Positions 37,701-44,831 of a DNA stretch of 64,000 nt are shown one piece after another. Source of the stretch: a virus; IMG/VR virus record IMGVR_UViG_3300022744_000022, positions 1 to 64,000 of that record, one strand, 5' to 3'. The translations under genes were made by a program, and so were the position numbers. The notes under the pieces were generated by a model. That model was not told the origin of the DNA. It was given only the letters and a program-made list of their open reading frames with translations, and did no database searches. Position 1 is the first letter of the stretch. Each line of letters begins with the position of its first letter.

Positions 37701-39786
37701 ATTCGCCCCCTACCTGTGGAATCAATCGGGTGGCGAAACCTCAACGATGGTTGGGCAGTACCTGCGGATCGATGATACCTCAGCCCTAGATGGCCTCGTG
37801 TATTACCTGGACGACCTGGAGTTGGTCTCGTCCCCGAACCGTGTCGTGGGATCGCTCACGGACTACGCCATAGAGTTCCGTACGCAGGTCCAGAGCTACA
37901 CGCCGGACATGGTTGGCTACTGCGGCGTCATGACCTCGGTCTATGACAGCTCACGATCCGTAGGGATCATGCTGGAGGACGTGGCAGGCACCCGGTACGT
38001 CACGCTTCACTCGGATGGCACCCCGGTTGTGGGCGGCCAGTTTGCCTTCGACTGGTTCGACGGCAAGTTCCACACGTACCGTGCAGTCAAGGCTACGGTT
38101 GGAAACCTCGTAAGTCTATTCATTGATGGGGCCTTTGTGGGGTCCACGTCCTACGGCAACTTTACGGTCCCCACCCCTTCTCTGACGGGTCTTGTGTCGT
38201 TCGGCTCAGCTACCCCGCTCAGCGTTCAAGCTCGGTCTTCTGCGTTGTGGGCTTACGCTAACTTCTGGCGCATCAACCCAGACTACGCCACGGACCCTGT
38301 GACAGGCTACAGGCGGTACTGCGGCCTTTGGAAGGGCTATGATTCGGATTCGTTGACGGGCTACCACTTGCCGCTTCGTACGGCGGGCCGAATGGCTCAA
38401 GTCGCTGGCAACGTTCTTACGGATCTCAACGCGGACTTTGTGACCAGCGGCGTTGTGGTTGGAGATCGCGTTGTGATCGACAATGGCCCCAACAAGGGCG
38501 TCTACGATGTGGCCTCGGTGGCCCCGACCATCTTGACTGTTTTGGGTGCCTTCCCAGTGCAGCCCGCAGGCGTGGACTACCGGGTAGTGTTAGAGACCGA
38601 TTGGTCTGTGCCGCACCAGTACCGCATCGTGAAGGACCCTGGAGGCGGCGTCTCGGTCTTCCTGGACACGAACACTGCACCGCTCATTCATGCGGACTAC
38701 AGTGCCGTGGACCTGCCCCCGAGCACCGCAGGCGTTGCCTGGACGGTATCGGGTGCGCTGCCTTCGATCTTGTGGGGCGCTTTCGATCCCACCAACATCT
38801 CTCAGACTTCGTGGGATTACGTGCGGCTTGGGGCAGTCCGGTCGGTTTCCGAACTCGGGATCGTCCCGCATCACCAGGTCTTGAACCAGCGCAACGTGAT
38901 GGCTTCGTTCGAGCACCACAGGACGAGCATCCCGCACGCCCACACGGATTTCTGGTCGGAGTCTGAGGGGATCCCGCCGCAGACGGAGCCTGATCTGCTT
39001 CGAGACCCCAATCTCGTGGCGTACACGCTGCTCAACGACTCGACCCCGTTGGTCCCCTCAACGCAGACCTACGAGGTTCGCAGCCCGACTCCTGTGTTGG
39101 TTTCGACCGTAGGGCTCAATCGGCCTGAGGACGTGTTGGGTAGCCAAGCCTTCTTGCTGAACAACGCATCGCAGACGATCCAAATTTTGGTTCCCGACGA
39201 CGTGCTCTACAACTCGCTGCAAGTCATCGAGAGTGCTATCGGGGACCCCGACCTGATCTTCCCGTTCGATGACGAGTGCCAGCCCAGCTTCGGCCCACTG
39301 TTCTTCCAGAAGGAAGTGTGTCTCACCTACGATGGCTCGGTGCTGCCCGAGAATGACCTGACAGCCATCACACCGTGGACCCGAGTCAGTGACGACGACT
39401 CGCACCAGTTCGCCTCTGCCTTCTCGGGCGTCTTGACCTACGGCACCGATGCCACCGGCACCCGGACCACGTACCGGAACAACTCCCCGTTGCCCGACTC
39501 CATCGGGCTCGAAACTGAGGTCAAATTCCGCCTCAAGCTGCTCCTGGACTCAACGGGCGGTCTCGGGGACTCCCAAGTCCGCGTCGGCTTCTCCAGCCCA
39601 GGTGTAACGGTGGGCTTGGCTTTCGTCACGACACCGCTGGGTGAACGTTATGTCCTGGCTGTGGACCTCAACAACGGGCAGACGTTGGGCGGTATCCCCT
39701 TCGATTTCTACGATGGCGCATATCACGACTACCGCTTGGTGCGTACCCCTGGGTTGGACAACATCCGAATCTTCATTGATGGCTGA
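34705..39786 (+). CDS. Giant fibre/adhesin-type protein with concanavalin-like domains, ending in mid-domain
   Basis: The product is 1693 aa and begins 17 nt before the metallopeptidase stop. It is strand-rich and modular. Class B modules occur near 35020, 35707, 36256 and 38396. At least three concanavalin/LamG-like jelly-roll units occur: one near 36800-37290 (VVIGFLEDAG, SYRVFRSRTG, ITFYVDGS), one near 37850-38280 (VGIMLEDVAG, FHTYRAVKA, LFIDGAFVG), and one near 38290-38850 interrupted by a class B module. A fourth unit starts near 39490 and reaches YHDYRLVRTPG and IFIDG, where the other copies continue for 60-80 residues, but the protein ends there. Such domains commonly bind carbohydrate; the protein is probably a receptor-binding fibre. 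The truncation is listed as a finding. Confidence 0.7.
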   Translation: MLVNSNGTTLEVLFGSPLGFQGSTVPSNYRVFAGPGAVPVGVQAVTPLYTEYQSGVGFVGHADDGALRGSATFRAEADYLTPGPQARVAMRGSATLVASPAYVQTVLTRRFTPTGVYAPIGVGDYISLQSAANSVSFARVLDVHPDGTLILDRDLFAVDPDNGAIAWTHTSALEGVSLEINKPTNDGEYTLEVHGLQDTSGAPYRDTQDFTAVSAKPQVVGAVQLPEGQIVITFSDTMRVDFALLSPNEYEVTGPSLVLVKTVQTVAPHQVMLTTVGMATGAYQVTVNAAGTPHDIAGNPMDPVFNQAVFTGSPALASRSVYVNKGPITKPTLVLQTGATATINSPTQLTLPTANITAAHVGLYIALTGSTINAGTFKITQRVSATVVKVAASFSLPDPVNGTIGWQLQDPRNGEIADNPTDVVVRVNSLPVVPEAVIGLLGQIVLPTVPSPTDTVDVDYCWVCNPVVDFRRLNSQEFRLNNWNRDNGRPADSSRHKYRYNNTLIQPDTFLSLSPEELTGTATFPTSTTLNDVGGQFLTTIQTASFVTITSGPNSGVRRQIVTVFSNTLLILDAPLLSLIGGTYRIDPVDLRAEVAQPQQRDLKYRAYERAYSVALNDPNLLLLNSPNHKIAFPPMARQLQSTFVNYQATVLPEADPVAPWERHGSGTAVIAGTDLVVIDASSGPSPTGNPIFWSRPIDLTFDHVFAIAWRMMIDAVPLAQGVWTGIAAGYSDDEKAVVIGFLEDAGVKKIGVLKAGAGNDPSDITAWTGGLDGSGNPTGVPMDLDWSILHSYRVFRSRTGIITFYVDGSITPSLQVVPDDLPYLEELNAPFNELQGAFFGSLSREAENTSTWSFVRYTAIPINPKQTAPSIYVSYEGTTPPESASQPWTPVGFHGTETIIASDFLLLDSTSATDLPSSSAAGLISGDFKGFARIEPLLAESYDTVLDVNVALRTFTHGITPNAVMAAVDDGSRLIQLSLFPDKASPKFSYGGRSLPNQFAPYLWNQSGGETSTMVGQYLRIDDTSALDGLVYYLDDLELVSSPNRVVGSLTDYAIEFRTQVQSYTPDMVGYCGVMTSVYDSSRSVGIMLEDVAGTRYVTLHSDGTPVVGGQFAFDWFDGKFHTYRAVKATVGNLVSLFIDGAFVGSTSYGNFTVPTPSLTGLVSFGSATPLSVQARSSALWAYANFWRINPDYATDPVTGYRRYCGLWKGYDSDSLTGYHLPLRTAGRMAQVAGNVLTDLNADFVTSGVVVGDRVVIDNGPNKGVYDVASVAPTILTVLGAFPVQPAGVDYRVVLETDWSVPHQYRIVKDPGGGVSVFLDTNTAPLIHADYSAVDLPPSTAGVAWTVSGALPSILWGAFDPTNISQTSWDYVRLGAVRSVSELGIVPHHQVLNQRNVMASFEHHRTSIPHAHTDFWSESEGIPPQTEPDLLRDPNLVAYTLLNDSTPLVPSTQTYEVRSPTPVLVSTVGLNRPEDVLGSQAFLLNNASQTIQILVPDDVLYNSLQVIESAIGDPDLIFPFDDECQPSFGPLFFQKEVCLTYDGSVLPENDLTAITPWTRVSDDDSHQFASAFSGVLTYGTDATGTRTTYRNNSPLPDSIGLETEVKFRLKLLLDSTGGLGDSQVRVGFSSPGVTVGLAFVTTPLGERYVLAVDLNNGQTLGGIPFDFYDGAYHDYRLVRTPGLDNIRIFIDG

Positions 39787-39794
39787 GGTAAGCT

Positions 39795-40298
39795 GTGAGC
39801 ACCTATACGTACAAACGGGCCGGACGTTACCTGGAGCTTGACAAGCTTGAAGATGCGTTGAGCGCCCTGGAGATGTTGCAGCGTCAGGCGCAGTACGCCA
39901 AGGCCCCCTCGGAAGCTAGGGATCTGGCTCAGGCCATCGCGCTAGTGAAGAAGACGCAGCCCTTCTTCGAGCAGCAGTCCAAAGGTTTGGAAGGGGCTGC
40001 TCAAGAGCTGGTTATCAAGCTCTCCGAAGCGTTGGAGCGCACAGGTCGAAAGCTGAATCATTCCTGGGTTGAGTACCCGAAGATCACAATCTCGTATGCG
40101 GTCTCGGATATGCCCCGAAACCCGCCGGATGATGATGGACCAGGTGACGCGGCTTTCTGGAATCAAGTCCTGCAAGAACAGAAGGAAGCACTTGCTGTGG
40201 TCAAGAAGGTGACGGACCACGCACGCAATGTCGTGGACGTGGATGTCCGGCGTGCGGACAAAAACATCTTCCACGTTGAAGTTAAGATGGCTGGCTAA
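39795..40298 (+). CDS. Unknown 167-aa helical protein after the giant fibre gene
   Basis: The start is GTG with a weak GAGG about 5 nt upstream that lies over the giant gene's stop. The product is largely helical with long charged helices (LEMLQRQAQYAKAPSEARDL; EALAVVKKVTDHARNVV) and no signal peptide. The family is not recognised. Its position between two strand-rich adhesin genes suggests a fibre chaperone or attachment protein, by analogy with other tail fibre operons, but there is no motif to confirm it. The stop shares a base with the ATG of the next gene. Confidence 0.6.
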   Translation: MSTYTYKRAGRYLELDKLEDALSALEMLQRQAQYAKAPSEARDLAQAIALVKKTQPFFEQQSKGLEGAAQELVIKLSEALERTGRKLNHSWVEYPKITISYAVSDMPRNPPDDDGPGDAAFWNQVLQEQKEALAVVKKVTDHARNVVDVDVRRADKNIFHVEVKMAG

Positions 40299-41527
40299 TG
40301 GTTGACTTGATCGGACCTTACGGTAGTGGCGAGTACGGGGCAGGACCGTATGGTTCTGCGTACCCTCCGTACGGTATCGAGTCGGCGACTGCGCTCTCTC
40401 CAACCCTGGTTCGAGTCAGGTACACAGCGCTCTTTGACGCGGCTTTCCTGCCGCTAGTGTCCCCTGCCAACTACTCGATCTTTCCGGCGCTGACCATCCA
40501 CTCGGTCATCATTGAGAGTGCGCAGACCGTTCTGTTGATCACGGATCCGCAGGACGAGATCGTCTATACGGTTACGATCTCAGAAGCCAAGGGGTACTTC
40601 GGTCAACCCCTGGATCCGAACCTAGACGAAGCGAACTTTCTAGGTGTCCCGGAATCGCCTACATTTTTCGCAGTTGCGACTCGTAAGAACCGCGTCCGTG
40701 CTGTGTTCACGGAAGCGATGCTCCAGAATTCGTTCCTGACTGATCCGTCGCAGTACGTCCTCACAGATCTAGACAACAACCCTATCCCGATTTTGACTGT
40801 AGAGGCGGAGCAGGCCTCGAACGTCCGTTCTACGGTCTTGACGCTCGGAACGGATCTTACGGATGAGCGGCATTACCGTCTCACCACCTTAGGCGGGATC
40901 GTCACAGCTACGCTCAAGATCCTGGTGCCCGATACTTCGGTGTTCCAGTTCGTAGCGAACCCGCAAACTACGGCCATCCCGGTAGGCCAGTTCTCGGGTG
41001 AGGTGCAGAACGGGCTTTACGGGATCCACGGCGGGCTCGTGTTCTTCTCGCCCGCATTGGTCAACTCGGCAGCCAACTCCATCATTCAGGTGGAAGAAGT
41101 CGATGTCTGCACCCGGGCCTACGATGAGTATCACCCGCCGCAGCCCTTGGATCCGCCGGTGCTCTACACGTTCGGGGGCGGCCTTGTTCCGGTACCGGCC
41201 ACGACTCTCAACGCCCCAGCGGTTCTTTGGGCGGCCTTTCCACGGCTTGTGGACGCCACCTTCGAGCTGCGGGACGTGCAGGAAGACACGCTGCCCACCC
41301 CGTTGGACGGGTCCTGCGAACTGACGCTACAGGAGCCTTGGGACCCCACCTATGTGGCGTTGCTCAACAACACGAACTGGAAGCTGTTCGACAACCTGGG
41401 CAACCCTCCTGCGTACTTCATCACGGCGGCAAACCTGGCCCCGATCCCGCCAGGCGGCACGACCTACCACATTCTCAAGATGACATTCCCGGGAGAAGCC
41501 AGCGTTAGCGCCACCGCTACCCCGTGA
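40298..41527 (+). CDS. Strand-rich virion protein with a Gly/Tyr-rich head (409 aa)
   Basis: The first 25 residues are repeat-like (PYGSGEYGAGPYGSAYPPYG), a Gly-Tyr-Pro-rich tip. The rest is built of Ig-like strand patterns (TLVRVRYTALFDA, VVLLITDPQ-type, YTVTISEAKG; later RVRAVFTEAML and STVLTLGTDL), two similar domains that may be tandem Ig-like folds. Such proteins decorate tails or bind surface sugars. It overlaps the upstream gene by one base. After its stop there is a hairpin and the next start, so it may be a separate translation unit. The specific function is unknown. Confidence 0.6.
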   Translation: MVDLIGPYGSGEYGAGPYGSAYPPYGIESATALSPTLVRVRYTALFDAAFLPLVSPANYSIFPALTIHSVIIESAQTVLLITDPQDEIVYTVTISEAKGYFGQPLDPNLDEANFLGVPESPTFFAVATRKNRVRAVFTEAMLQNSFLTDPSQYVLTDLDNNPIPILTVEAEQASNVRSTVLTLGTDLTDERHYRLTTLGGIVTATLKILVPDTSVFQFVANPQTTAIPVGQFSGEVQNGLYGIHGGLVFFSPALVNSAANSIIQVEEVDVCTRAYDEYHPPQPLDPPVLYTFGGGLVPVPATTLNAPAVLWAAFPRLVDATFELRDVQEDTLPTPLDGSCELTLQEPWDPTYVALLNNTNWKLFDNLGNPPAYFITAANLAPIPPGGTTYHILKMTFPGEASVSATATP

Positions 41528-41559
41528 TCGCTGTGGTTTTCTCTTATGGGCTGACTAGT

Positions 41560-41584
41560 TTGGCAAGGGGCTGCCCTTCGCCAA
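41560..41584 (+). promoter_or_regulatory. Imperfect hairpin just before the 41595 gene
   Basis: TTGGC AAGGG (41560-41569) pairs with CCCTT CGCCAA (41574-41584) apart from one bulged C, with a GCTG loop. It ends right at the Shine-Dalgarno of the next gene (AAGGAG, 41583-41588). It could attenuate transcription from the previous gene or affect initiation. Confidence 0.4.
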
Positions 41585-41594
41585 GGAGATGAAG

Positions 41595-42239
41595 ATGAAA
41601 GGGATCGAATCATTCGGGAAGGCTGGCGAGAAAGCCCCCGCGTTTGCTGTACGTAGCGTGAATCAAGAAGACTTCGGCTACTACATTCGCGGCGACGTTT
41701 TCTTTACCCTTCGCGATGGCCAGACCGGCGAGATCCAAGAGGAGCGTGAGCTTCGGAATCTTGTGGTCATGGATGCCTCGATCCTGATCGCCCGGCTCAT
41801 GAAGGACCCGGCGGAACCCCCGCACGGCATCTATGCTCTTGCGGTTGGTACGGGTGACGTGGGTTGGAACCCGATGGCCCCTCCGGCCCCGACGGTGACA
41901 CAGCGGTCGCTCTACTCGGAGTTGGCTCGCAAGACGTTTGCGAATACGCAGTTCATTGATGGGGCTGGCGTCCCCACCGCGATTCCCACGAAGGTCGTGG
42001 ACTTTACCACCACGTTCGCTGAGTCCGAGGCGGTTGGACCGCTCGTGGAGATGGGGCTGCTTGGCGGCAACATCAGCACGAACATGAGCGTGAAGAACCC
42101 GGTGCTTCCTCCGAACGGGCCGTACAACCCAGCGGTGGACCTGACGCTCTACGATACCGAGGTTAACTACCTCACGTTCCCGGTGATCAACAAACCCCCT
42201 ACATCCACCCTCACGATCGTGTGGCGTCTCACGTTCTGA
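41595..42239 (+). CDS. Structural-type protein, start corrected to the second ATG (214 aa)
   Basis: The frame has an ATG at 41589 that abuts AGGAG with no spacer. The ATG at 41595 lies 6 nt after AGGAG, which is normal, so I use it. The product has a strand-rich layout: IRGDVFFTLRDGQTG, then LRNLVVMDASILIARLM, a central YALAVGTGDVGWNP, and closing strands (LTIVWRLTF). A 'no label known' family of phage tail or fibre proteins has this look; I do not put a name to it. It is followed by the 856-aa gene after 21 nt and belongs to the same cluster of surface proteins. Confidence 0.6.
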   Translation: MKGIESFGKAGEKAPAFAVRSVNQEDFGYYIRGDVFFTLRDGQTGEIQEERELRNLVVMDASILIARLMKDPAEPPHGIYALAVGTGDVGWNPMAPPAPTVTQRSLYSELARKTFANTQFIDGAGVPTAIPTKVVDFTTTFAESEAVGPLVEMGLLGGNISTNMSVKNPVLPPNGPYNPAVDLTLYDTEVNYLTFPVINKPPTSTLTIVWRLTF

Positions 42240-42260
42240 AAATTAGGGTGAGGGCTAGGC

Positions 42261-44831
42261 ATGACTAAGAACTTCGGTCCCGCAGTTAGTGGTTACGATG
42301 TCCCGGAAGGTCGGGCTTGGGAGACGGTTGTCTTCGAGTCTGGGAAGCCGGTTCTCGACCGCGAGCTGAATCTCAGCCAGGACGTGGACGGGGGTTCGGC
42401 ACAGGCCGTCTTGCGGCGTTCCACGCCTTCGGGCTGGATCTCCGACGATTTCGTGGGGACCTCTAGTGCGGTGGGGGCTATCTTCTCGCCTTCGGCTGTA
42501 GCGGACACGCTTGAGATCCCCAATGCGTTGGTGGCTCACGTCAACGGTTGGCTACTCAAGATCCAACACACGAACATCACGGGCTCCAATCAAGTCACGT
42601 TGGGTCCAGGTCCTGTGGGGCTCGGGGCACAGCGTACCGACATGGTTGTGCTTGAGGTCTGGCGTCGCCTGATCTCTGCTGCCCCGAGCACCGTGGGCAA
42701 GTCGGCTACGGCGCGTATCTGGCAGCAAGGTAACGTAGCGACCGACCCCGCCAATGACTTGGTGCTGAACTACCCGGATGACCTTCTGGACACGAACGTT
42801 GGCGCAGAGACGACCAAGCGAGTTCAGATCCAATACCGGCTTCGGTGCATTCAGAACGTCAACGTCATCGCGTTTCCCTATGGGCTCAACGACCCGGCAG
42901 TTGTGGCGAACTCCGTGCCTCCGAGTGCAGCTTTTCCGGACGGCACTGCCACGGTTTTCCCCTACGTGAACCAGTCGGCCTCGGGGGATCCGGGCCTCTG
43001 GATCGCCGGTGACGGTAACCCGGCCAACACGCTCGGAACCGTCGATGGGTACATGTACTGCATCCCGCTCTTGGCTGTGTTTCGTCGCAACCAAACGGGC
43101 TTTGACCGTCGGCTCAATCAGAACGGTGGCGTAGCTTCGCCCGGCCCCTCGGACCGCCCGGATGGCCTCTTTCAAGACATCATCGTGGCTGAGGACATCT
43201 TGGATCTTCGGTCGGGTGTATCGCCCTCGGGTTGGTCCCTTCCGGAGCTGCTTGAGAAGAACGTCAATTTCCTGCTCGACAACACGTTGCGCACGGAGAT
43301 CACCGATACCTCACCGGACGGCGGCGGCTGCCGTGGCACCACTGTGTTCGTTGCGAACGAAGTTGGTGTGCTCCCAGGTAACGGCGTCACCACGGGTGAC
43401 ACAGGGGCGGGTCCGTTTTTTGGGCAGTTTGACTCGGTTCGTCGGCGCTTTTCGGATCGTTCGATCTTCGAGACCGTGACGGTGGTGGTTCCGGCTCCTG
43501 GTGGTGGTTGGCTGCCTGGTTCGGTGGTCACCATAGATCCCACGGCACTCGCGCCCTACCCTTACCCAGCGTTCAACTGGTCAGCCTATGCACCAGCCGA
43601 TGTTCGCTTTCTCGATGTGCTGCGCGCTCAGTACGTGGGGGCTGCACCCCCTCTCAAGACTCACGATGCCTTGAATGACATCGATTCGATCGAGAACTTG
43701 GGGGCGGGACCTATCCTGCCTCTGGTCATCACCATGGACACCCCGTCGGGCGGCGTCACAACAGAGCCCCTGCATGTGACCCTAGTGATCGGGTACCCGA
43801 CTGGCGTTGGGTTGGCCACGACTCCAGTGGCGGACTACGGAGCCAATAGCTTCGCGTTCACGACTGCTCCGCCGTCCGCGTTGCTGCCCACCTCTTTCAG
43901 TGCCGTGGCGAACCAGGCTTTTGATTACGCACACCGTGAAGTCCAGCTTGAGTACACGACGGTTTCGATTTCGTTTGCGGGTTCTGCGGACACAAGCGGG
44001 CCCACCACAACGCTCTACTTGCCCGAGCGGGCACAGACCGTAACTTCGATCCTGATCAACGCGGTCCCGGTATTCGGTTCCACATTGGATGTGACAGGTC
44101 GGATCATCACGTTGGCGGCCCCCACGGCACCTGGCGATGACTTTGCGGTCACCTACACGGCTGTGCGTCCGATGCCCCAGGCCAACGTGCAGATGAATGT
44201 GTACTACCGGACCGCTGCCCCGCAGACAGCCCGCAACGCCCTTCTGACCGGCAGTCTGACGGTCGTGCCCAAGGTCACGAGCCCCTTGATGTACGCGCTC
44301 ACGACGGGCTCTGGGTCGCAAGACGAGGGGTATCCGCTGCCCTACGCTTACGTGCAATCCGGCGGCATTTTCCCGAGCAACCTGGCGACGTACTCGGGAG
44401 AATCGGAGCTGTCGGGTCGTGCGGAGATCTCGGTCGCGGATTTCAACGCGGATACCGGCTTGTTGAAGCTCCCGGTCTATGTGCCGATGGTTGCCAACCC
44501 TGAGTCCTTGGTGTTCACCCGGGGTTTGGGTGACGTGGACGTTGAGGGTCGAACGTACTTCAAGACGGTTCCACCCGGGTACGTGCCCAACGCCTACTCG
44601 CAGGACTTGAGCAATTCGGATCGTCACAAGGACATCTACCCGCTTTTAGCGGAGTTGGCGGCGGACGGTCCCCTGGGTTTCAAGGGGCAGCTCGTTCTCA
44701 TCCTACTCATTCGATATGCCGCCTTTGATGAAACCAACGGCGTCTATTTCGATGCTGACTTGAACGCCAACACGACGACTGCAAGCGTCTTCCGCATCAA
44801 GGGCAACTTGCTCAGCAAGAGAGCTTCGTAA
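42261..44831 (+). CDS. Large virion protein, paralogue of the 54590 gene product (856 aa)
   Basis: The start is supported by GAGGG at 6 nt. The N-terminal 330 residues align by eye with those of the 54590-58936 product: MTKNFGPAVSG/MTSNFGPGVSR, GKPVLDRELNL/GKPPTDSALNL, VLRRSTPSGW/VLRGMPSGF, QRVQLQYRIR-type (KRVQIQYRLRC), DPGLWIAGDG/DPGLWRAGDG, LGTVDGYMYCIPL/LGTVDGYTYAIPI and FRRN. Both are therefore derived from one ancestor. The C-terminal part is strand-rich. A cell-surface-binding or baseplate-attached role is inferred from neighbours. Its stop and the start of the next gene overlap (TAATG). Confidence 0.65.
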   Translation: MTKNFGPAVSGYDVPEGRAWETVVFESGKPVLDRELNLSQDVDGGSAQAVLRRSTPSGWISDDFVGTSSAVGAIFSPSAVADTLEIPNALVAHVNGWLLKIQHTNITGSNQVTLGPGPVGLGAQRTDMVVLEVWRRLISAAPSTVGKSATARIWQQGNVATDPANDLVLNYPDDLLDTNVGAETTKRVQIQYRLRCIQNVNVIAFPYGLNDPAVVANSVPPSAAFPDGTATVFPYVNQSASGDPGLWIAGDGNPANTLGTVDGYMYCIPLLAVFRRNQTGFDRRLNQNGGVASPGPSDRPDGLFQDIIVAEDILDLRSGVSPSGWSLPELLEKNVNFLLDNTLRTEITDTSPDGGGCRGTTVFVANEVGVLPGNGVTTGDTGAGPFFGQFDSVRRRFSDRSIFETVTVVVPAPGGGWLPGSVVTIDPTALAPYPYPAFNWSAYAPADVRFLDVLRAQYVGAAPPLKTHDALNDIDSIENLGAGPILPLVITMDTPSGGVTTEPLHVTLVIGYPTGVGLATTPVADYGANSFAFTTAPPSALLPTSFSAVANQAFDYAHREVQLEYTTVSISFAGSADTSGPTTTLYLPERAQTVTSILINAVPVFGSTLDVTGRIITLAAPTAPGDDFAVTYTAVRPMPQANVQMNVYYRTAAPQTARNALLTGSLTVVPKVTSPLMYALTTGSGSQDEGYPLPYAYVQSGGIFPSNLATYSGESELSGRAEISVADFNADTGLLKLPVYVPMVANPESLVFTRGLGDVDVEGRTYFKTVPPGYVPNAYSQDLSNSDRHKDIYPLLAELAADGPLGFKGQLVLILLIRYAAFDETNGVYFDADLNANTTTASVFRIKGNLLSKRAS

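Noticed and set aside
41589-41594. First ATG of the 41589 frame as gene start
   Set aside because: The Shine-Dalgarno abuts it with no spacer; the second ATG at 41595 has normal spacing.
42552-43175. Long minus-strand ORF (207 aa) opposite the 856-aa gene
   Set aside because: Its composition is Arg/Val/His-rich, as expected from the antisense of a GC-rich gene. It has no motif or ribosome site, and the sense gene is well supported. Other long minus-strand ORFs such as 25811-26437, 43782-44627, 57878-58666 and 20058-20825 were rejected for the same reason.
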